Below the pieces are notes generated by a model. The model saw only the letters and a program-made list of their open reading frames with translations. It was not told where the DNA came from and did no database searches. A stretch of DNA of 64,000 nucleotides from Advenella sp048381675 (GTDB lineage Bacteria > Pseudomonadota > Gammaproteobacteria > Burkholderiales > Burkholderiaceae_B), in assembly GCF_048381675.1 (NCBI RefSeq), contig NZ_JBLWIS010000001.1:467146-531145 (forward strand), in the 5' to 3' direction. Below, in pieces: positions 44,511 to 53,924 of this stretch (positions within the stretch are counted from its first letter, which is position 1; the number at the start of each line of letters is the position of its first letter). A program made the position numbers and the translations under genes.

Positions 44511-45152
44511 ATGGCTTTTGACTTAGAAGAACAGGAAAAGATTGATGCCCTGAGAGCCTGGTGGGATCGTTGGGGTACGCCTATTATGTCGTTGGTGACC
44601 GTTATCATGCTGGCTTTTTTGGCTTGGTATGGCTGGCAGTGGTACCAATCAAACCAGTCAAGGCAGGCATTGGGATACTTCGAGGTTATCCAAAGTGCCT
44701 CTGTCAATGATGACAAGGCGGCAGCAACCCGTGTGAACGAGGCTAGTGCGATCTTACAGAAAGATTATGCCAAAACACCCTATACAGGAAGGGCTGTCTT
44801 GTTGGCATCCGATTTTTTGGCAAAAAACAATCAACCTGATGCTGCCAAGGCCCAGCTTGAGTGGCTTATAGGGCAGGCGGCGTCTTTCCCCGACCTGGTG
44901 CCTGTTGCCCGGTTAAGAATGGCGTCTTTGCTTGCAGATGAAGAGAAATACGATGAGGCTCTGCTGCAGTTGGCTAATCCGTTAGAGTCTTTCAGGGCGG
45001 TGTTTCTGGATCGTACCGGTGATGTGCTGGTAGCACAGGGCAAAAAAACAGAGGCTGTCCAGCAATGGAAGGCAGCGCTTGAGCTGCCTAATCTGGGCCC
45101 TGAGTTTATTCGTGCCGTTCAATTAAAATTAAATGTGCTGGGTGGGGAGTAA
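44511..45152 (+). CDS. yfgM: YfgM-like tetratricopeptide protein, SecYEG-associated
   Basis: 213 residues: cytosolic start (MAFDLEEQEKIDALRAWWDRWG), one membrane helix near 22-42, then a periplasmic TPR-like helical domain. In E. coli YfgM works with PpiD at the translocon as a chaperone for outgoing proteins. Position between hisS and bamB is the conserved one and supports the name. Overall similarity is best in the N-terminal anchor. bamB begins three bases after the stop. Confidence 0.88.
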   Translation: MAFDLEEQEKIDALRAWWDRWGTPIMSLVTVIMLAFLAWYGWQWYQSNQSRQALGYFEVIQSASVNDDKAAATRVNEASAILQKDYAKTPYTGRAVLLASDFLAKNNQPDAAKAQLEWLIGQAASFPDLVPVARLRMASLLADEEKYDEALLQLANPLESFRAVFLDRTGDVLVAQGKKTEAVQQWKAALELPNLGPEFIRAVQLKLNVLGGE

Positions 45153-45155
45153 TTT

Positions 45156-46313
45156 ATGAAAAAATCGTGTCATCGTATTTTGTCTGGTTCTGTTCTTGCG
45201 CTTGCGGTTGCTGCAATGGGTGGTTGCTCACTGTTTAGCAACGAGTCGCGTTTTGAGCCGGTCGATCTCACGGAATATCAACAACAGCTCAGCGGCTTTA
45301 CCGTATGGTCTGCAAATATAGGCTCTGGCAGTGGCTTTGGTTTTGCGCCAGCACTGGTGGGTGACTCGGTTTATGCAGCTACACCCGATGGCGCTGTCGT
45401 CAAGGCAAGCCTGGCCAATGGCGCAATCCAATGGAGAGCAAAGCTTGATGAGGACCTGGCGGCCGGTGTCGGTACCGATGGCAATATTGCGGTTGTAACA
45501 ACCCAAAAAGGCAAGGTGATTGCCCTGGATTCATCTGGCAAGACGCTATGGACTGCCAATGCTTCCACCGTTGTTTCTACCCCACCCGCTATTGGTGGTG
45601 GATTAGTCGTGGTGCGTGCCGATGATTACCGTGTGCAGGCTTTCAATGCACAAAATGGTGAGTTGCAATGGAGTTATCTCAGGACGAATCCTGAAATGGC
45701 CCTTAAGGCAAACTCCCGCATGTTGATTGACGGCAATCAGGTTCTTGTGGGTGTCCCGACGGGCAGGCTGGTTTCCCTTGATTTGCAAACGGGTACGCCG
45801 CGGTGGGATATTCTGGCAGCAACCATTCAGGGTCCAACAGACCTTGATAGTGTCACCGATGTCGTAGGGCAACCTTTGTTGTCGGGTAATGGTTTATGCC
45901 TTGCCACGTATCAGGGCCGGGTAGGATGTTACGCGATTTCCGCAAGGGGCGCGGAACCGGTCTGGAATCAACCGTTTTCAAGTGCAGTGGGCGTTGGATC
46001 TGCCGGTAGCTCATTGTACGCAGCCAGTGTCCATGGCGAAGTACGCGCATACAATATCACCAATGGTCAGGAATTATGGTCTGACCAGACATTAACTAAC
46101 CGTGGTTTGAGCAATCCGGTTGTTTATGGCAACGTGGTTGCCACAGGTGATTATGAAGGTTATGTGCATTTCTATTCAGCCGCTGATGGCTCGTTACTGG
46201 GGCGTGTTTCCGCCGGTAGCGGAGATGCCATCGTTTCTCCCATGACGGCAACCAATATCGGTATTCTGGTACAGAATGGTTCGGGTAATTTAGTAATGCT
46301 TGGTGTTAAGTGA
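45156..46313 (+). CDS. bamB: Outer-membrane assembly lipoprotein BamB
   Basis: Part of the BAM complex that inserts beta-barrels into the outer membrane. 385 residues. Lipoprotein signal with lipobox AAMGGC (Cys near residue 24), then an eight-bladed PQQ-type beta-propeller whose blades show repeated patterns such as GAIQWRAKL, GKTLWTAN, GELQWSYL, GTPRWDIL and GQELWSDQ. Strong GGGGAG ribosome site. The stop overlaps the der start by four bases (GTGA). Confidence 0.94.
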   Translation: MKKSCHRILSGSVLALAVAAMGGCSLFSNESRFEPVDLTEYQQQLSGFTVWSANIGSGSGFGFAPALVGDSVYAATPDGAVVKASLANGAIQWRAKLDEDLAAGVGTDGNIAVVTTQKGKVIALDSSGKTLWTANASTVVSTPPAIGGGLVVVRADDYRVQAFNAQNGELQWSYLRTNPEMALKANSRMLIDGNQVLVGVPTGRLVSLDLQTGTPRWDILAATIQGPTDLDSVTDVVGQPLLSGNGLCLATYQGRVGCYAISARGAEPVWNQPFSSAVGVGSAGSSLYAASVHGEVRAYNITNGQELWSDQTLTNRGLSNPVVYGNVVATGDYEGYVHFYSAADGSLLGRVSAGSGDAIVSPMTATNIGILVQNGSGNLVMLGVK

Positions 46314-47734
46314 ACAGTATTCAGTTTAAGCCCGTAGTTGCCCTGGTAGGGCGACCCAACGTCGGTAAGTCTACTCTTTTTAATCGTCTGACCCGTTCGC
46401 GGGCAGCGCTAGTGGCGGACTATTCCGGCCTAACGCGTGATCGTCACTATGGCGAAGGTCGTGTGGGCGATTATCCTTTCCTGGTTATTGATACTGGTGG
46501 TTTTGAGCCAGTTGCCAAAACAGGGATCCTCAAGGAAATGGCCCGTCAAACAGAACAGGCAATTGCCGAGTCTGATGTGGTTATTTTTCTGGTAGACGCG
46601 CGCGCTGGTGTAAATGCGCATGATCATGAAATTGCCCGCATGTTGCGTCGCGCCGGTCCCAAAGTCGTGCTTGCCGTTAACAAGGCAGAAGGCATGAACA
46701 GCGGTCAGGCCAGTGCCGAGTTTCATGAGCTTGGCCTGGGTACGCCCCATCCCATTTCATCCGCGCACGGAGATGGTGTGGTTGATTTGATCGAAGAAGC
46801 CCTGTCGCAATTGGATAATCCTTATATCCAGTCTGTGTCAGAAGCTCAGGATGAAGAGGTTCCCGAGCCTGATCTGGAGCAGGAAGAGTCGATCCAGGAA
46901 GAGCCTGAAGAGGAAGTTTTTACCGATCACCGTATCAAGCTTGCCATTGTCGGTCGCCCCAATGTGGGTAAATCCACCCTTATTAATACCCTGATGGGTG
47001 AGGAACGGGTGATTGCTTTCGATATGCCTGGCACGACACGTGATGCTATTGAAATTGATTTTGAACGCAACGGCAAAAAATATACCCTGATTGATACGGC
47101 TGGCTTGCGCAAGCGTGGCAAAGTGTTCGAGTCAGTCGAGAAGTTTTCTGTCATTAAAACATTGCAGGCCATCGAGGCCAGTAACGTTGTGTTGTTAATG
47201 CTGGATGCCCAAACTGAAATTTCGGAACAGGATGCCCATATTGCCGGTTTCATTCTGGAGTCTGGCCGTGCGTTAGTGGTAGCCATTAATAAATGGGACG
47301 GCCTTGACGCTGACAAGCGCGAATGGATACAGCGTGAATTTGAACGCAAGTTGCGCTTTTTGTCGTTTGCCAAACTGCATACTATTTCAGCGCTTAAAGG
47401 GCAGGGCGTGAATGCTTTGCTTAAATCGGTTAACGAAGCGCATGCGGCCGCTTTCATTAAGTTGTCAACCCCCAAGCTTACGCGCGAATTACATGCAGCG
47501 GTAGAACAGCAGCAGCCCCCACGCAAAGGTATTTTCCGGCCTAAAATGCGTTATGCGCATCAAGGCGGACAAAACCCACCGCTTATCATTGTTCATGGTA
47601 GCGCTTTGGATGCCGTGCCTGATTCTTACAAACGCTATCTGGAGTCCAGGATGCGCAAGGTTTTCAACTTATCGGGTACGCCTTTGCGAATAGAGTTCAA
47701 GTCTTCTAAAAATCCATACAAACAGGCGGAGTAA
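46310..47734 (+). CDS. der: Ribosome-assembly GTPase Der (EngA)
   Basis: 474 residues with two tandem G domains and a KH-like C-terminal domain, needed for 50S maturation. G1 motifs GRPNVGKST occur twice (near residues 14 and 213), each followed by DTGG or DTAG. The acidic linker between the domains (QDEEVPEPDLEQEESIQEE) is longer than average. GTG start at 46310, four bases inside bamB. The end (IEFKSSKNPY) is typical. hisC starts three bases after the stop. Confidence 0.97.
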   Translation: MNSIQFKPVVALVGRPNVGKSTLFNRLTRSRAALVADYSGLTRDRHYGEGRVGDYPFLVIDTGGFEPVAKTGILKEMARQTEQAIAESDVVIFLVDARAGVNAHDHEIARMLRRAGPKVVLAVNKAEGMNSGQASAEFHELGLGTPHPISSAHGDGVVDLIEEALSQLDNPYIQSVSEAQDEEVPEPDLEQEESIQEEPEEEVFTDHRIKLAIVGRPNVGKSTLINTLMGEERVIAFDMPGTTRDAIEIDFERNGKKYTLIDTAGLRKRGKVFESVEKFSVIKTLQAIEASNVVLLMLDAQTEISEQDAHIAGFILESGRALVVAINKWDGLDADKREWIQREFERKLRFLSFAKLHTISALKGQGVNALLKSVNEAHAAAFIKLSTPKLTRELHAAVEQQQPPRKGIFRPKMRYAHQGGQNPPLIIVHGSALDAVPDSYKRYLESRMRKVFNLSGTPLRIEFKSSKNPYKQAE

Positions 47735-47737
47735 AGC

Positions 47738-48832
47738 GTGAGTAAATTCTGGAGTGATTTTGTTCAGGAGCTGAAGCCTTATGTTCCTGGCGAGCAGCCC
47801 AAGGATGGTGAGTACATAAAGCTCAATACCAATGAGTCACCGTTTGATCCATCTCCGTTGGCGATTGATGCAATTCGGCAAGAGTCCGAGGAAAACCTGC
47901 GTTTATACCCAGACCCGGAATCAGACAAGTTGCGTGAAATGGTCGGGCGCTATTATGAAATTCCCGCCGATTATGTATTTCCGGGTAATGGCTCTGATGA
48001 AGTCCTGGCGCATTTGTTTTACTCATTGTTCAAGCATCAGGGCAAGAAAATCCTGTTTCCGGATATTACGTACAGTTTTTATCGGGTATATGCCAAACTG
48101 TACGATATCAATTTTGAGGCCGTTCCCTTAAACGATCAGTTTGAAATTGATATCAATGACTATATTCGGGTTTCAGCCGATGAGGTTTGTGGCATTATTT
48201 TTCCAAATCCGAATGCACCAACCGGGATTGCGGTCAGTCTGGAGGCAATTGAACAGCTTCTTCAGGCGCAGCCAAATATTGTGGTGGCCATCGATGAGGC
48301 CTACGTGGATTTTGGCGCAGAATCAGCTGTTTGCTTGCTAGAAAAATACGATAACCTGATTGTCTTGCAAACCTTGTCCAAATCGCGTTCATTAGCTGGC
48401 TTACGGGTAGGATTTGCGTTGGCGCAGCCACACTTGTTGCAAGCCCTTGTCAGGGTTAAAAACAGTTTTAATTCTTATCCCATAGACAGGTTGGCGCAAG
48501 TGGGTGCGATAGCTGCTTTTGAGGATGATGCCTACTTTGAGCAAACCCGGCAGGAAATTATCTCTTCACGGGAATATGTCAGCCAGGAATTAAGTAATTT
48601 GGGTTTTGTGGTATTGCCTTCAAAAACCAATTTTGTGTTTGTTTCACACCCACGGGTTGATGCAGCTATATTAAGTGCCCAATTACGTGAGCGCCTTGTT
48701 TTAGTACGGTATTTTGATCAGGATCGCATTTCGCAATACTTGAGGATTACTATCGGAACAAGAAAACAATGCGAAATCTTGATAAAAACATTGTCTGAAA
48801 TATTAACTTCAACTAATATTGACGCTGAATAA
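47738..48832 (+). CDS. hisC: Histidinol-phosphate aminotransferase
   Basis: PLP enzyme of fold type I, 364 residues. Substrate-binding N terminus (IKLNTNESPFDPSP), PNPNAPTGI, the aspartate in AIDEAYVDFG, and the PLP lysine in TLSKSRSLAGLRVGF near residue 210 are all present. GTG start at 47738 with GGAG before it, three bases after der, so it is co-transcribed with a GTPase gene rather than a his operon. Many Burkholderiales carry two hisC genes, so this could be the second one. Confidence 0.93.
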   Translation: MSKFWSDFVQELKPYVPGEQPKDGEYIKLNTNESPFDPSPLAIDAIRQESEENLRLYPDPESDKLREMVGRYYEIPADYVFPGNGSDEVLAHLFYSLFKHQGKKILFPDITYSFYRVYAKLYDINFEAVPLNDQFEIDINDYIRVSADEVCGIIFPNPNAPTGIAVSLEAIEQLLQAQPNIVVAIDEAYVDFGAESAVCLLEKYDNLIVLQTLSKSRSLAGLRVGFALAQPHLLQALVRVKNSFNSYPIDRLAQVGAIAAFEDDAYFEQTRQEIISSREYVSQELSNLGFVVLPSKTNFVFVSHPRVDAAILSAQLRERLVLVRYFDQDRISQYLRITIGTRKQCEILIKTLSEILTSTNIDAE

Positions 48833-48949
48833 AAAAAATTACCGAAAATATTGAAATTTACTTATTAGGTGGTAAGTTGCTTAAAATGTCGGTAAAGTAT
48901 TATTTTTATAAAATTCACCTATTCATAACATTAAAATGGAGCCTCGCCA

Positions 48950-49186
48950 ATGAGCACTAAAGGGCAATCACTACAAGATCCTTTCTTAAATGCACTGCGT
49001 AAAGAGCATGTTCCCGTATCTATTTATCTGGTTAACGGGATCAAATTACAAGGACAAATCGAATCTTTCGACCAATATGTGGTTTTACTAAGAAATACCG
49101 TTACACAAATGGTTTACAAACACGCAATTTCCACTGTTGTTCCAGCTCGTGCTGTCAGTTTTCAGGTTGATGTTCCTGCTGAATAA
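48950..49186 (+). CDS. hfq: RNA chaperone Hfq
   Basis: 78-residue Sm-like hexamer that pairs small RNAs with mRNAs. Sm1 motif GQIESFDQYVVLL and the Sm2 motif YKHAISTVVPAR, with the Tyr-Lys-His-Ala of the proximal face, are intact. The N-terminal KGQSLQDPFLNALRKE helix is the usual one; the C-terminal tail is very short, as in many betaproteobacteria. Good ribosome site (TGGAG). A hairpin terminator separates hfq from hflX. Confidence 0.97.
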   Translation: MSTKGQSLQDPFLNALRKEHVPVSIYLVNGIKLQGQIESFDQYVVLLRNTVTQMVYKHAISTVVPARAVSFQVDVPAE

Positions 49187-49213
49187 GAAAAATAATCTTT
49201 TCGCAGAAACACG

Positions 49214-49250
49214 GCCCGCCAGGTTAGCCTGTGCGGGCATTTTCCTTTTT
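49214..49250 (+). terminator. Hairpin terminator between hfq and hflX
   Basis: GCCCGC (49214-49219) pairs with GCGGGC (49233-49238), with inner CAGG/CCTG around TTAG and a T-rich tail. It would make much hfq mRNA monocistronic, with read-through to hflX. Confidence 0.75.
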
Positions 49251-49258
49251 AAGGGTGT

Positions 49259-50356
49259 ATGCGCGCATTAATTATCAGTGTAGATTTTGGTAAACCCGAT
49301 TACCAGGCTCATGCCGAAGAATTTGAAATGCTGGCCAAAGGCGCTGGCGCAGAGGTTGTTGCCACGATTGTGGCCAAACGGGACAAGCCCGATGCAGCAC
49401 ATTTCATTGGCTCGGGAAAGCTTGAAGAGGCCGTTTTGCTGGCCCAGTCTTCCGATGTGGATATCATTTTGTTCGATCAGGCGCTTAGCCCGGCGCAGCA
49501 ACGAAATCTTGAAAGAGCGTTCAATCTAAGGGTGGTTGACCGTGTGGCACTTATCCTTGATATTTTTGCATTACGCGCCAAAAGTCATGAAGGAAAACTT
49601 CAGGTAGAACTGGCGCAATTGCAACACCTCGTGACGCGGCTTACCCGGATGTGGACTCACCTTGAGCGTCAGCGTGGTGGTATAGGCATGCGCGGTCCTG
49701 GTGAAGCACAGCTTGAAATGGACAAGCGGATGATCGGTGACAAGGTGAAGGTGTTGCGAGAGCGGTTAAGCAAGGTCGAAAGGCAGCGCACCACGCAACG
49801 TCGTTCACGGGCAAGGGGTGGAACCATGTCGGTTTCACTGGTGGGCTATACCAATGCAGGGAAATCAACCCTGTTCAATGCCCTGACCCGAGCAGGCGCC
49901 TATGCGGCTGACCAGTTGTTTGCTACGCTTGATACCACAACCCGAAGGATATGGATTGAGGGTGCTGGCCAGGTGGTTGTCTCTGATACCGTCGGATTCA
50001 TCCGTGATCTTCCCACAACGCTCATTGCCGCTTTTAAGGCAACCCTTGAGGAAACGGTTCAGGCCGATTTACTCTTGCATGTCATTGATGCTTCAAGCCC
50101 ACAGCGGGATGAGCAGATTCTTGAGGTGAATAAAGTGCTTGAAGAGATCGGAGCTAAAGACATACCATGTATTCTTGTTTACAATAAGATTGATGCTGCG
50201 GGCTATGAACCAAAAGTTGAACGAAACGAAGAGGGCAAAATAGTCCGCGTTTTTGTCAGTGCATTAGATCGAACCGGCTTGGACGGATTGCGCGGGGCAA
50301 TCGCTGAAGCCAAAGAAAAAATAGGAAATAATGTTGCGAATCTCAAAAATATTTAA
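49259..50356 (+). CDS. hflX: Ribosome-splitting GTPase HflX
   Basis: 365 residues. N-terminal HflX domain (HFIGSGKLEEAVLLA, DIILFDQALSPAQQRNLE) followed by a helical linker with Arg-rich RSRARGG, then a G domain with GYTNAGKSTLFNAL, SDTVGFIRDLP and YNKIDA. It rescues stalled ribosomes under heat stress. ATG at 49259 with AAGGG upstream. The last 26 bases overlap the hflK start region, and the hfq-hflX-hflK-hflC order is the standard one. Confidence 0.96.
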   Translation: MRALIISVDFGKPDYQAHAEEFEMLAKGAGAEVVATIVAKRDKPDAAHFIGSGKLEEAVLLAQSSDVDIILFDQALSPAQQRNLERAFNLRVVDRVALILDIFALRAKSHEGKLQVELAQLQHLVTRLTRMWTHLERQRGGIGMRGPGEAQLEMDKRMIGDKVKVLRERLSKVERQRTTQRRSRARGGTMSVSLVGYTNAGKSTLFNALTRAGAYAADQLFATLDTTTRRIWIEGAGQVVVSDTVGFIRDLPTTLIAAFKATLEETVQADLLLHVIDASSPQRDEQILEVNKVLEEIGAKDIPCILVYNKIDAAGYEPKVERNEEGKIVRVFVSALDRTGLDGLRGAIAEAKEKIGNNVANLKNI

Positions 50357-51653
50357 TTTGAACGATCCGGGTTGGGGTCGGGGTAATCAGAATGGTTCAG
50401 GCCAGAACGAACCGCCAAAACGTCCCTCCAACCAGGGTGATGGTCCGCCTGATCTTGATCAGGTATGGGCAGATTTCAATAATCGAATCAAAAGTGTCTT
50501 TGGTAATAAAAAAGGTGGTGGCGGCTTTGGCAAGCCACCCCGTAGCGGAGGGTTCAATCCTTCGCCCAAGGCTGCCAGGTTTGGTATTGTTTTTATTGCT
50601 ATTGTTGCCTTGCTGCTTTGGCTGGCTAGCGGTTTTTATATCGTTCGCGAAGGTCAAGTGGGTGTGGTAACGCAGTTTGGAAAATATCTGAAAACGGTTC
50701 AGCCGGGTTTCCAGTGGCATATTCCACGACCTGTTCAAAATGTAGAATTGGTTGATATTGCAAGTGTCCGTTCTTTCTCGGTTGGTTATCGTGATAACTC
50801 CCGTAATAAAGTGCTGCCTGAAGCCTTGATGTTGACTGAAGACGAGAACATTGTTGATGTTCAGTTTGATGTCCAGTATCGCCTGAAAGCAGGAATGCCA
50901 CTTGAGGCCGGTGACTACAGTCCTGCGGCAGATTATTTGTTCCGTCTGGTTTCTCCTGATGAGTCGGTGCGACAGGCAGCAGAAACGGCCATGCGTGAGG
51001 TGGTTGGCAAAGAGTCAATGAATAAAATCCTGTATGAAAGCCGTACGGCAGCTGCTATGGACGTTAAAAAACTCATGCAGCAAATTCTTGATCGTTATAA
51101 TTCTGGTATAGAGGTTACTACGGTAGCTATTCAAAACGTTCAGCCCCCCGAGCAGGTGCAGGCCGCATTTGAGGATGCCATCAAGGCCGGTCAGGACAAT
51201 GAACGTCAGAAAAACGAAGGTAACGCTTATGCCAGCAAGGTTATTCCAGAAGCACGTGGCCAGGCGTCTCGCATGGTCCAGGATGCGGAAGGTTATCGTG
51301 CAACGGTAGTGGGTCAGGCCCGTGGTGAGGCTGCCCGTTTTGAAAGCATAGAAAAGGAATATGCAAAGGCTCCGGAAATTACGCGTGAGCGTATGTATAT
51401 TTCCACCCTGGAAGATGTCTTCAAAAATGCATCTAAAGTCATGGTGGATACCGATGGCGGCAATAATATGATGTATTTGCCGATTGATAAATTGATCGAG
51501 CAGGCACCAACTTCCTCCGTGGTAACCCCGGCTGCAACATCAACGCCATCCAGTGCAGTTACTTCCTCCAGCGGTACTGCGTCAGCTTCTACCAGTGATG
51601 CCAGTGCAGCATCACGGAATCGTCTGGCCCGTGATAACTTTGACCGTCGCTAG
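50331..51653 (+). CDS. hflK: HflK, SPFH-domain regulator of FtsH
   Basis: 440 residues. Gly/Asn-rich cytosolic start (NLNDPGWGRGNQNGSGQ), one membrane helix near 85-103, then a periplasmic SPFH/band-7 domain at about 104-300 and a helical region with the PPEQVQAAFEDAIKAGQDNERQ block. Forms a large ring with HflC around FtsH and controls membrane-protein proteolysis. A Ser/Thr/Ala-rich tail of about 50 residues ends the protein. Its start lies 26 bases inside hflX; MLRISKIFNLNDPGWG matches the usual N terminus. Confidence 0.94.
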   Translation: MLRISKIFNLNDPGWGRGNQNGSGQNEPPKRPSNQGDGPPDLDQVWADFNNRIKSVFGNKKGGGGFGKPPRSGGFNPSPKAARFGIVFIAIVALLLWLASGFYIVREGQVGVVTQFGKYLKTVQPGFQWHIPRPVQNVELVDIASVRSFSVGYRDNSRNKVLPEALMLTEDENIVDVQFDVQYRLKAGMPLEAGDYSPAADYLFRLVSPDESVRQAAETAMREVVGKESMNKILYESRTAAAMDVKKLMQQILDRYNSGIEVTTVAIQNVQPPEQVQAAFEDAIKAGQDNERQKNEGNAYASKVIPEARGQASRMVQDAEGYRATVVGQARGEAARFESIEKEYAKAPEITRERMYISTLEDVFKNASKVMVDTDGGNNMMYLPIDKLIEQAPTSSVVTPAATSTPSSAVTSSSGTASASTSDASAASRNRLARDNFDRR

Positions 51654-51665
51654 GAGGTGGATATA

Positions 51666-52556
51666 ATGAATCGTAATACTGTAGTGGGTCTTGTACTTTT
51701 TGTGGCGGCGCTTTTGCTGTCATCGTCAATTTTTATTGTTTCCGAGCGAAACTATGCCTTGGTGTTCAAGTTGGGTGAATGGCAGCGTACCATCCAGGAG
51801 CCTGGCCTTTACTTCAAACTTCCAACGCCTCTTGAAAACGTGGTTTATCTCGACAAGAGGATTCAGACTATCGAGTCCGGAGATACGGAAAGAATCCAGA
51901 CCTCTGAAAAGAAAAACCTGATTATCGACTCTTATATTAAGTGGCGTATTTCTAATCCCTTGCAGTTCTATGTGTCCTTTGGTGATAGCACCTTTGCCGC
52001 ACAGAATCGTCTGGGTGCGCAAATTCGTGATGCGCTTAATGCGTCAGTCAACACGCGTACCGTTCGTGCTGTTATTTCGCAAGAGCGTGATGTGGTCATG
52101 GCCGAGATTCTGAATAACGTGGAAGAGCGGGCCAAGCCTTTGGGTATCCAGGTGGTTGATGTGCGTTTGAAGCGTATCGAGTTTTCTCAGGAAGTTTCTG
52201 ATTCGGTGTACTCACGTATGCAGGCCGAGCGCAAGCAAGAGGCAAATAGCCTGCGGGCCAATGGTGCTGCAGAAAGTGAGAAGATTCGTGCCGAGGCTGA
52301 TCGTAAGGTCCAGGAAGAGCTTGCCCAGGCTAACGCCAAGGCCCAGGCTATCCGTGGTGAGGGTGATGCCCAGGCCGCGGGAATTTATGCTGATGCTTAT
52401 GGAAAAAATTCTGATTTCTACAGTTTCTATAACAGCATGAATGCATATAAATCAATATTCGGATCGAAAAAAGATCTTTTGGTTGTTGATCCTGATTCTG
52501 ATTTCTTCCGGTTCTTCAAGCAATCTGATGGAAATGTGTCGACCAGAACACAATAA
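51666..52556 (+). CDS. hflC: HflC, SPFH-domain partner of HflK
   Basis: 296 residues from ATG 51666, eight bases after AGGAGG; the GTG at 51657 overlaps the ribosome site and is rejected. N-terminal membrane helix (VVGLVLFVAALLLSSSIFIVS), SPFH domain (NYALVFKLGEWQRTIQEPGLYFK pattern), and an Ala/Glu/Lys coiled coil at about 195-245. C-terminal part carries DFYSFYNSMNAY. Ends the hfl operon; a strong hairpin follows before hisZ. Confidence 0.95.
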   Translation: MNRNTVVGLVLFVAALLLSSSIFIVSERNYALVFKLGEWQRTIQEPGLYFKLPTPLENVVYLDKRIQTIESGDTERIQTSEKKNLIIDSYIKWRISNPLQFYVSFGDSTFAAQNRLGAQIRDALNASVNTRTVRAVISQERDVVMAEILNNVEERAKPLGIQVVDVRLKRIEFSQEVSDSVYSRMQAERKQEANSLRANGAAESEKIRAEADRKVQEELAQANAKAQAIRGEGDAQAAGIYADAYGKNSDFYSFYNSMNAYKSIFGSKKDLLVVDPDSDFFRFFKQSDGNVSTRTQ

Positions 52557-52632
52557 ATTGAAAAACTGGTTTATTTACTGAACTTATGCGTAATTAGTTG
52601 TACAATGCCGTGTAAGTTCAGAAACTATTCCT

Positions 52633-52673
52633 AAATGCGGCTCGCATTGCTTACGCAATGAGCCGCATTTTTA
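52633..52673 (+). terminator. Strong hairpin before hisZ (hflC terminator or hisZ leader attenuator)
   Basis: AAATGCGGCT (52633-52642) pairs with AGCCGCATTT (52661-52670), and CATTGC (52645-52650) pairs with GCAATG (52655-52660) around TTAC: 16 bp with a two-base bulge and a T-rich tail. It ends only 15-18 bases before the hisZ ATG, with TACAAT at 52601-52606 upstream. Confidence 0.8.
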
Positions 52674-52687
52674 TTTGAAAAATTGCC

Positions 52688-53854
52688 ATGACAACAAGTA
52701 ACTGGTTATTGCCCGAACACTTGTCGGATATTCTCCCGGCAGAAGCGCGGCGTATTGAAGAGCTGCGGCGTAAATTGCTTGATCTTTACCGTACCTTCGG
52801 ATTTGAAATGGTTGCGCCGCCATTAATTGAGTATACCGATTCGCTATTGGCTGCCAAAGGTATTGACTTGCAATTGCGTACCTGCAAACTGGTAGACCAG
52901 TTGTCTGGCCGTACCATGGGTTTGCGTGCCGACATGACGCCGCAGGTAACTCGCATAGATGCGCACTTGCTTAATCGAGAGGGGGTGACCCGGCTTTGCT
53001 ATTGTGGCAGCGTTATTCATGCCCGTCCTGCCGGCTTGCTGTCTGATCGCGAGTTGTTGCAAATCGGTGCGGAAATTTATGGTCACGCCGGTTTTGAGGC
53101 CGACTTGCAAATCATTCAATTGGCGCTTGAAAGCCTTGAAATGGCAGGTGTCAAAAAGCCGCGTATTGACCTCAATCATCCAAATGTTTCCCGCGTACTG
53201 GTAGATTCGGTTCCATCGCTTTCAGAACGGGCTGGTGAAATATTCTCCCTGCTGAACGATAAGGATGTGCCAAGCCTTAAAGAGTTGCTTGAGACATGTC
53301 AGGATGTGCCGGAAAATATCGCCAATGCGCTGGTTTTGCTGCCAACCTTGTATGGTTCCGTTAATGTGCTTGATGAGGCCCAGGAAAAATTGCCCGATTT
53401 GCCGGGTATCAGGCAGGCCTTGCAGTCACTGCGCGAGCTGGTGAGTGCGTTGGATAATGCTTGCGTGGGTATTGATTTGGCTGATGTTCGTGGTTACGAT
53501 TATCACTCTGGTGTCAGCTTTGCCATTTTTGCGCCGGGCTGGCACGATGCTATCGTGCGTGGTGGTCGTTATGATAATGTAGGCAAGGTTTTTGGCAGGG
53601 CGCGTCCTGCAACCGGTTTTAGTCTCGATTTACGCAAGGTTTCTGCAGGTCTGCCTCCAGCTCAGCCTTCAAGAGCCATTAAAGCTCCATGGGGGCTTGA
53701 TGTGGATCTGGTTGAGCGAATTCGTGAATTGCGAAATCAGGGACATGTGGTGGTTCAGATTTTTCCAAATAGTACGCAAAGTGTCGATGAATTCATTTTT
53801 GAAAGTGAGTTGGTCTATAGCGAGGGTGACTGGGTCCTGGAAAGTATTCAGTAA
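52688..53854 (+). CDS. hisZ: ATP phosphoribosyltransferase regulatory subunit HisZ
   Basis: 388 residues, a class II histidyl-tRNA-synthetase-like protein that pairs with the short HisG. It keeps LPEHLSDILPAEARRIEELR, motif 2-like CYCGSVIHARPA (arginine pattern changed) and RGYDYHSGVSFAIFAPG, but lacks the anticodon-binding domain and the RGLDYYN signature. That tells it apart from hisS at 43201. The gene lies directly after the 52633 hairpin and before purA, the regular Burkholderiales order. The C-terminal 60 residues are family-typical. Confidence 0.94.
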   Translation: MTTSNWLLPEHLSDILPAEARRIEELRRKLLDLYRTFGFEMVAPPLIEYTDSLLAAKGIDLQLRTCKLVDQLSGRTMGLRADMTPQVTRIDAHLLNREGVTRLCYCGSVIHARPAGLLSDRELLQIGAEIYGHAGFEADLQIIQLALESLEMAGVKKPRIDLNHPNVSRVLVDSVPSLSERAGEIFSLLNDKDVPSLKELLETCQDVPENIANALVLLPTLYGSVNVLDEAQEKLPDLPGIRQALQSLRELVSALDNACVGIDLADVRGYDYHSGVSFAIFAPGWHDAIVRGGRYDNVGKVFGRARPATGFSLDLRKVSAGLPPAQPSRAIKAPWGLDVDLVERIRELRNQGHVVVQIFPNSTQSVDEFIFESELVYSEGDWVLESIQ

Positions 53855-53924
53855 AACTAGGTCTTGACGGGTGCATTTCTGCCGGCAAGTGACGAACGAT
53901 GTATTTTTATTTATTTGATTTAAT

